The notes below the pieces were generated by a model that was given only the letters and a program-made list of their open reading frames with translations, ran no database searches and was not told the DNA's origin. This document shows, in pieces, positions 6,865 to 9,240 of a stretch of DNA of 9,240 nt. The position numbers were made by a program, and so were the translations under genes. Positions within the stretch are counted from its first letter, which is position 1; each line of letters begins with the position of its first letter. The stretch is from Flavobacterium psychrophilum (GTDB taxonomy: Bacteria > Bacteroidota > Bacteroidia > Flavobacteriales > Flavobacteriaceae): contig CAMBHH010000133.1 in assembly GCA_945866505.1 (NCBI GenBank), positions 1 through 9,240 on the forward strand. Reading direction: 5' to 3'.

Positions 6865-6880
6865 TATAATAAATAATAAA

Positions 6881-7807
6881 ATGGACACTATAGACATTCT
6901 TTGTGTTGGTGAAGTATTGGTTGATTTTATTGGGCATCAAGAAGGTGTGCTTATTAATGAAACTAGAGATTATCATAGGTATTTAGGAGGATCGCCTACC
7001 AATGTGGCTATGAATTCAACAAGATTGGGGTTGAATACTATTCTGATTGCAACAGTCGGGAACGATGGTTTCGGCACTTATGTTACAGATCGCTTGTCAT
7101 CGGTAGGTATTGATACCAATTATATTGAAGTCTTAGAAAAGAAATCCACGAGTGTAATTTTTGTTTCAAGGTCTCAAGGCACACCCGATTTTATTCAGTA
7201 CCGATCTGCGGATTGCTGCATTAATGAGAAACAAATTTCAAGCGAATTATTATCTCGAACAAAGATATTCCACACCACTTGTTTTGCATTGAGCAAAAAA
7301 CCTGCGCAAAAAACGATCCTAAAAAAGGCGCAAGAAGCTTATGATTTAGGGTGTAAATTGAGTATTGATCTTAATTATGCCAAAAAGTTATGGAAAAGTC
7401 AAGACGAAGCTTTTGAAATAATTGAGGCTTATTGCAAGTTTAATCCTTTAATTAAAATTAGTGAAGACGATATGCTACGCCTTTTTGAAAAAGAATTGCC
7501 TCACGAAGAAATATTTGAATTTTTTCATAAACAAAGAGTAGATACTGTTTGTCTTACCCTTGGAAGCAAAGGGGTAAAATTATCGCAAAGAAATAAAGGA
7601 GTTATACAATTACCGGCAATAAAAATTGAGAAAGTGTTAGATTCTACAGGAGCGGGTGATGCTTTTTGGTCTGGATTTTTATTTGCTCATATCAAAGAAA
7701 AATCAATTCATGAATGTTTGGATATTGCACTAAAATTAGCTGCTTTAAAACTACAAAATGTTGGACGACTACCAGATAATATCAATATCCTTTCTAAACT
7801 TCTATAA
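6881..7807 (+). CDS. PfkB-family sugar kinase, probable fructokinase
   Basis: This cytoplasmic ATP-dependent kinase has 308 residues from the ATG at 6881. An in-frame GTG at 6857 would add eight Asn/Ile-rich residues and overlap the symporter gene; the ATG, placed right before the first strand DTIDILCVGEVLVDF, is preferred. PfkB signature 1 is seen as GGSPTNVAMNSTRLGLNT, with the sugar-binding G-G, and signature 2 as DSTGAGDAFWSGFLFA, with the anion-hole GAGD and catalytic base D260. EVLVDF and YRSAD are typical of the fructokinase branch. It lies 16 bp after the symporter and 6 bp before the phosphorylase-like gene. Phosphorylating the fructose freed from sucrose to fructose-6-phosphate is the natural role. 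Another ketose or hexose substrate cannot be excluded. Confidence 0.85.
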   Translation: MDTIDILCVGEVLVDFIGHQEGVLINETRDYHRYLGGSPTNVAMNSTRLGLNTILIATVGNDGFGTYVTDRLSSVGIDTNYIEVLEKKSTSVIFVSRSQGTPDFIQYRSADCCINEKQISSELLSRTKIFHTTCFALSKKPAQKTILKKAQEAYDLGCKLSIDLNYAKKLWKSQDEAFEIIEAYCKFNPLIKISEDDMLRLFEKELPHEEIFEFFHKQRVDTVCLTLGSKGVKLSQRNKGVIQLPAIKIEKVLDSTGAGDAFWSGFLFAHIKEKSIHECLDIALKLAALKLQNVGRLPDNINILSKLL

Positions 7808-7813
7808 AATACG

Positions 7814-9240
7814 ATGCAACATAAAAATAAAAATATCAGCAATGGTGTAATGCTTAATGTGTATCCGGACAGTATTGGAGAGAAATTTAAGGATACAATA
7901 AGCATGCTAAAAAGAACTGACTTTAAAGATGTCTTTTCTTTTATTTATGTATTACCCACTTTTTTTAACAGTGATTTAGATAGGGGATTTTCTATCATTG
8001 ATTATAATATAAATAAAGATTTAGTAGATACAAATGATTTAAAGGACTTGAATGAACTCGAAATAAAACTGAAATTTGACATAGTATTGAATCATCTTTC
8101 TGTAGCTTCTCCTCAGTTTAAAAATATGCTGCAATACGGGAATGAATCAAAATATAAAGATTTTTTTATCAATTGGAACGAGTTTTGGGAAGGAAACGGA
8201 CTCAAAAATGAAGATGGAATTATTATTCCCAACCCAGAGTTTCTCAACAAATTGTTTATGAGAAAGTCCGGTTTGCCTATATTAAAAGTACGTTTTCCCG
8301 ATGGTTCAGAACAACCGTATTGGAATACTTTTTACCAACAAATAACTTATAATGCAATTGCTGTAGCCGATTTGCAACCTATTCAAGGATTGACAGATTC
8401 GTTAAAAACGCAAATTGTAAAAAAGATTAATGATGCTATCGAACAATCTATAGATTTAAGCAGTATTGATTTTGAAGATTGTACTTCTCTAAAATCAGAA
8501 ATTTTACAAATTGTAGAGCAAAAACGTTCTTATCTAGGACAAATGGATGTCAATGCTGCATCGCCTTTAGTTTGGGAATTTTACGAAGAAACACTAAAAA
8601 AATTAAGTGGTTACGGTTGCAATATCCTTCGATTAGATGCTTTTGCCTATTTGCATAAACAGGTCGGAGAGTCCAATTTTTTTAATAAACCGGGAACTTG
8701 GGAATATCTTGAGCGTATTAAGAAAATAGCAGAACAAAATAATTTGATGCTATTGCCCGAAATTCATGCCGAATATGGTTTGCATTTGCACGATGAAGTT
8801 GCCAATGAAGGATATTACATCTATGACTTTTTCTTGCCTGGTTTAACAATACATACCATTGAAAATCAAACAAGTAAATCATTACTTAGTTGGGCTAAGG
8901 AAATTGTTGACAAAGGATATAAAACCGTAAATATGCTCGGTTGCCACGATGGAATACCAGTTTTAGATTTGAAAGGCAAGGAAGTAAATGGTGTTTACAA
9001 TAAAGGATTATTAGAAGATACCGAAATTGAAAAAATCATGACTACAATCATGGAACGAGGTGGTCGTGTGAAAAATCTTTATGACCCTTCTGGAAATAAA
9101 ATTTCTTATTATCAAATCAATGCTACTTTTTTTAGTGCATTGGGAGAAGATGAACAAAAGTTGCTTTTGGCTAGAGCCATTCAGATGTTTATGCCCGGAA
9201 TACCGCAAGTTTGGTATCTAGATATTTTTGCAGGTAAAAA
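7814..9240 (+). CDS. Sucrose-phosphorylase-like GH13 enzyme (GH13_18 type), 3' end missing
   Basis: The open frame runs from the ATG at 7814 to the window edge, giving 475 codons; roughly 90 residues are missing if the C-terminus is of usual size. There is no signal peptide, so it acts in the cytoplasm. Alignment from memory to Bifidobacterium and Streptococcus (GtfA) sucrose phosphorylases places D56 (DRGF), H94 (VLNHLS), nucleophile D275 (LRLDAFAY), acid/base E316 (LLPEIHAEY), H378-D379 (GCHDG) and F173 (WNTFYQQ) at conserved glucose-site positions. The end, YQINATFFSALG then PGIPQVWYLDIFAGKN, is also typical. This supports phosphorolysis of an alpha-glucoside to glucose-1-phosphate. Two differences stand out: an insertion of about 60 residues (about 178-240) before the nucleophile strand, and ISYYQ (430-434) where sucrose phosphorylases have LDLYQ or LDIYQ in the acceptor loop. 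Sucrose is favoured by the kinase and symporter beside it, but another glucoside or a hydrolase activity remains possible. Confidence 0.85.
   Translation, partial: MQHKNKNISNGVMLNVYPDSIGEKFKDTISMLKRTDFKDVFSFIYVLPTFFNSDLDRGFSIIDYNINKDLVDTNDLKDLNELEIKLKFDIVLNHLSVASPQFKNMLQYGNESKYKDFFINWNEFWEGNGLKNEDGIIIPNPEFLNKLFMRKSGLPILKVRFPDGSEQPYWNTFYQQITYNAIAVADLQPIQGLTDSLKTQIVKKINDAIEQSIDLSSIDFEDCTSLKSEILQIVEQKRSYLGQMDVNAASPLVWEFYEETLKKLSGYGCNILRLDAFAYLHKQVGESNFFNKPGTWEYLERIKKIAEQNNLMLLPEIHAEYGLHLHDEVANEGYYIYDFFLPGLTIHTIENQTSKSLLSWAKEIVDKGYKTVNMLGCHDGIPVLDLKGKEVNGVYNKGLLEDTEIEKIMTTIMERGGRVKNLYDPSGNKISYYQINATFFSALGEDEQKLLLARAIQMFMPGIPQVWYLDIFAGK

Noticed and set aside
6857..6880. GTG start for the PfkB kinase overlapping the symporter gene
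   Set aside because: It would add only low-complexity Asn/Ile residues. The ATG at 6881 begins right at the first beta strand and has an A/T-rich leader typical of this group.
9011..9208. Minus-strand open frame near the right edge
   Set aside because: It is antisense to conserved GH13 motifs and has no independent support.
7814..9240. Amylosucrase or plain alpha-amylase as the identity of the GH13 enzyme
   Set aside because: The short N-terminus beginning straight at the barrel, DRGF, NHLS, YQINATFFSALG and PGIPQVWYLDIFAGKN follow the sucrose-phosphorylase pattern. Amylosucrase has a long helical N-terminal domain that is missing here.

Overview
The window looks like a chromosomal segment of a Flavobacterium-like member of the Bacteroidota. 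The DNA is AT-rich, genes lack Shine-Dalgarno sequences and start after A/T-rich leaders, the best promoter carries the Bacteroidota -7 box TAnnTTTG, and the envelope proteins have flavobacterial-style signal peptides ending in S-Q or A-Q.

Left part (1-1478): the 3' end of rpsB (ribosomal protein S2) and a complete tsf (elongation factor Ts), separated by a long imperfect inverted repeat. They end in a strong bidirectional terminator. This is housekeeping DNA.

Right part (1479-9240): a carbohydrate-uptake and catabolic locus. A LacI-family regulator is read leftwards. A 156-bp divergent control region carries two near-identical CGAAAACGTTTTCG palindromes 21 bp apart. Reading rightwards there follow a TonB-dependent outer-membrane receptor, a small exported glutaredoxin-like protein, a GPH/SUT-like major facilitator sugar symporter, a PfkB-family fructokinase-like kinase, and a GH13 enzyme of the sucrose-phosphorylase type (GH13_18-like) that runs off the right edge. 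The last four genes are almost contiguous (gaps of 3, 16 and 6 bp). A hairpin terminator or attenuator separates them from the receptor gene.

The likely pathway is as follows. A disaccharide, most probably sucrose, crosses the outer membrane through the TonB receptor and the inner membrane intact through the symporter. The cytoplasmic GH13 enzyme, which has no signal peptide, splits it with phosphate to glucose-1-phosphate and fructose, and the kinase makes fructose-6-phosphate. The LacI regulator senses the sugar or a product. This parallels the sux loci of Xanthomonas in gene content but uses a phosphorylase-like enzyme where those use amylosucrase, and no SusC/SusD pair is visible.

The points most worth following are: (1) the GH13 enzyme keeps the catalytic triad and glucose-site residues of sucrose phosphorylase but has a roughly 60-residue insertion before the nucleophile strand and a changed acceptor loop; (2) an exported CxxC redox protein sits in a sugar operon beside a receptor whose only two cysteines are an adjacent CC pair; (3) that receptor carries a complete EF-hand-type calcium loop; (4) the paired operators lie upstream of, not on, the predicted receptor promoter. 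I see no RNA gene, CRISPR array or insertion sequence.
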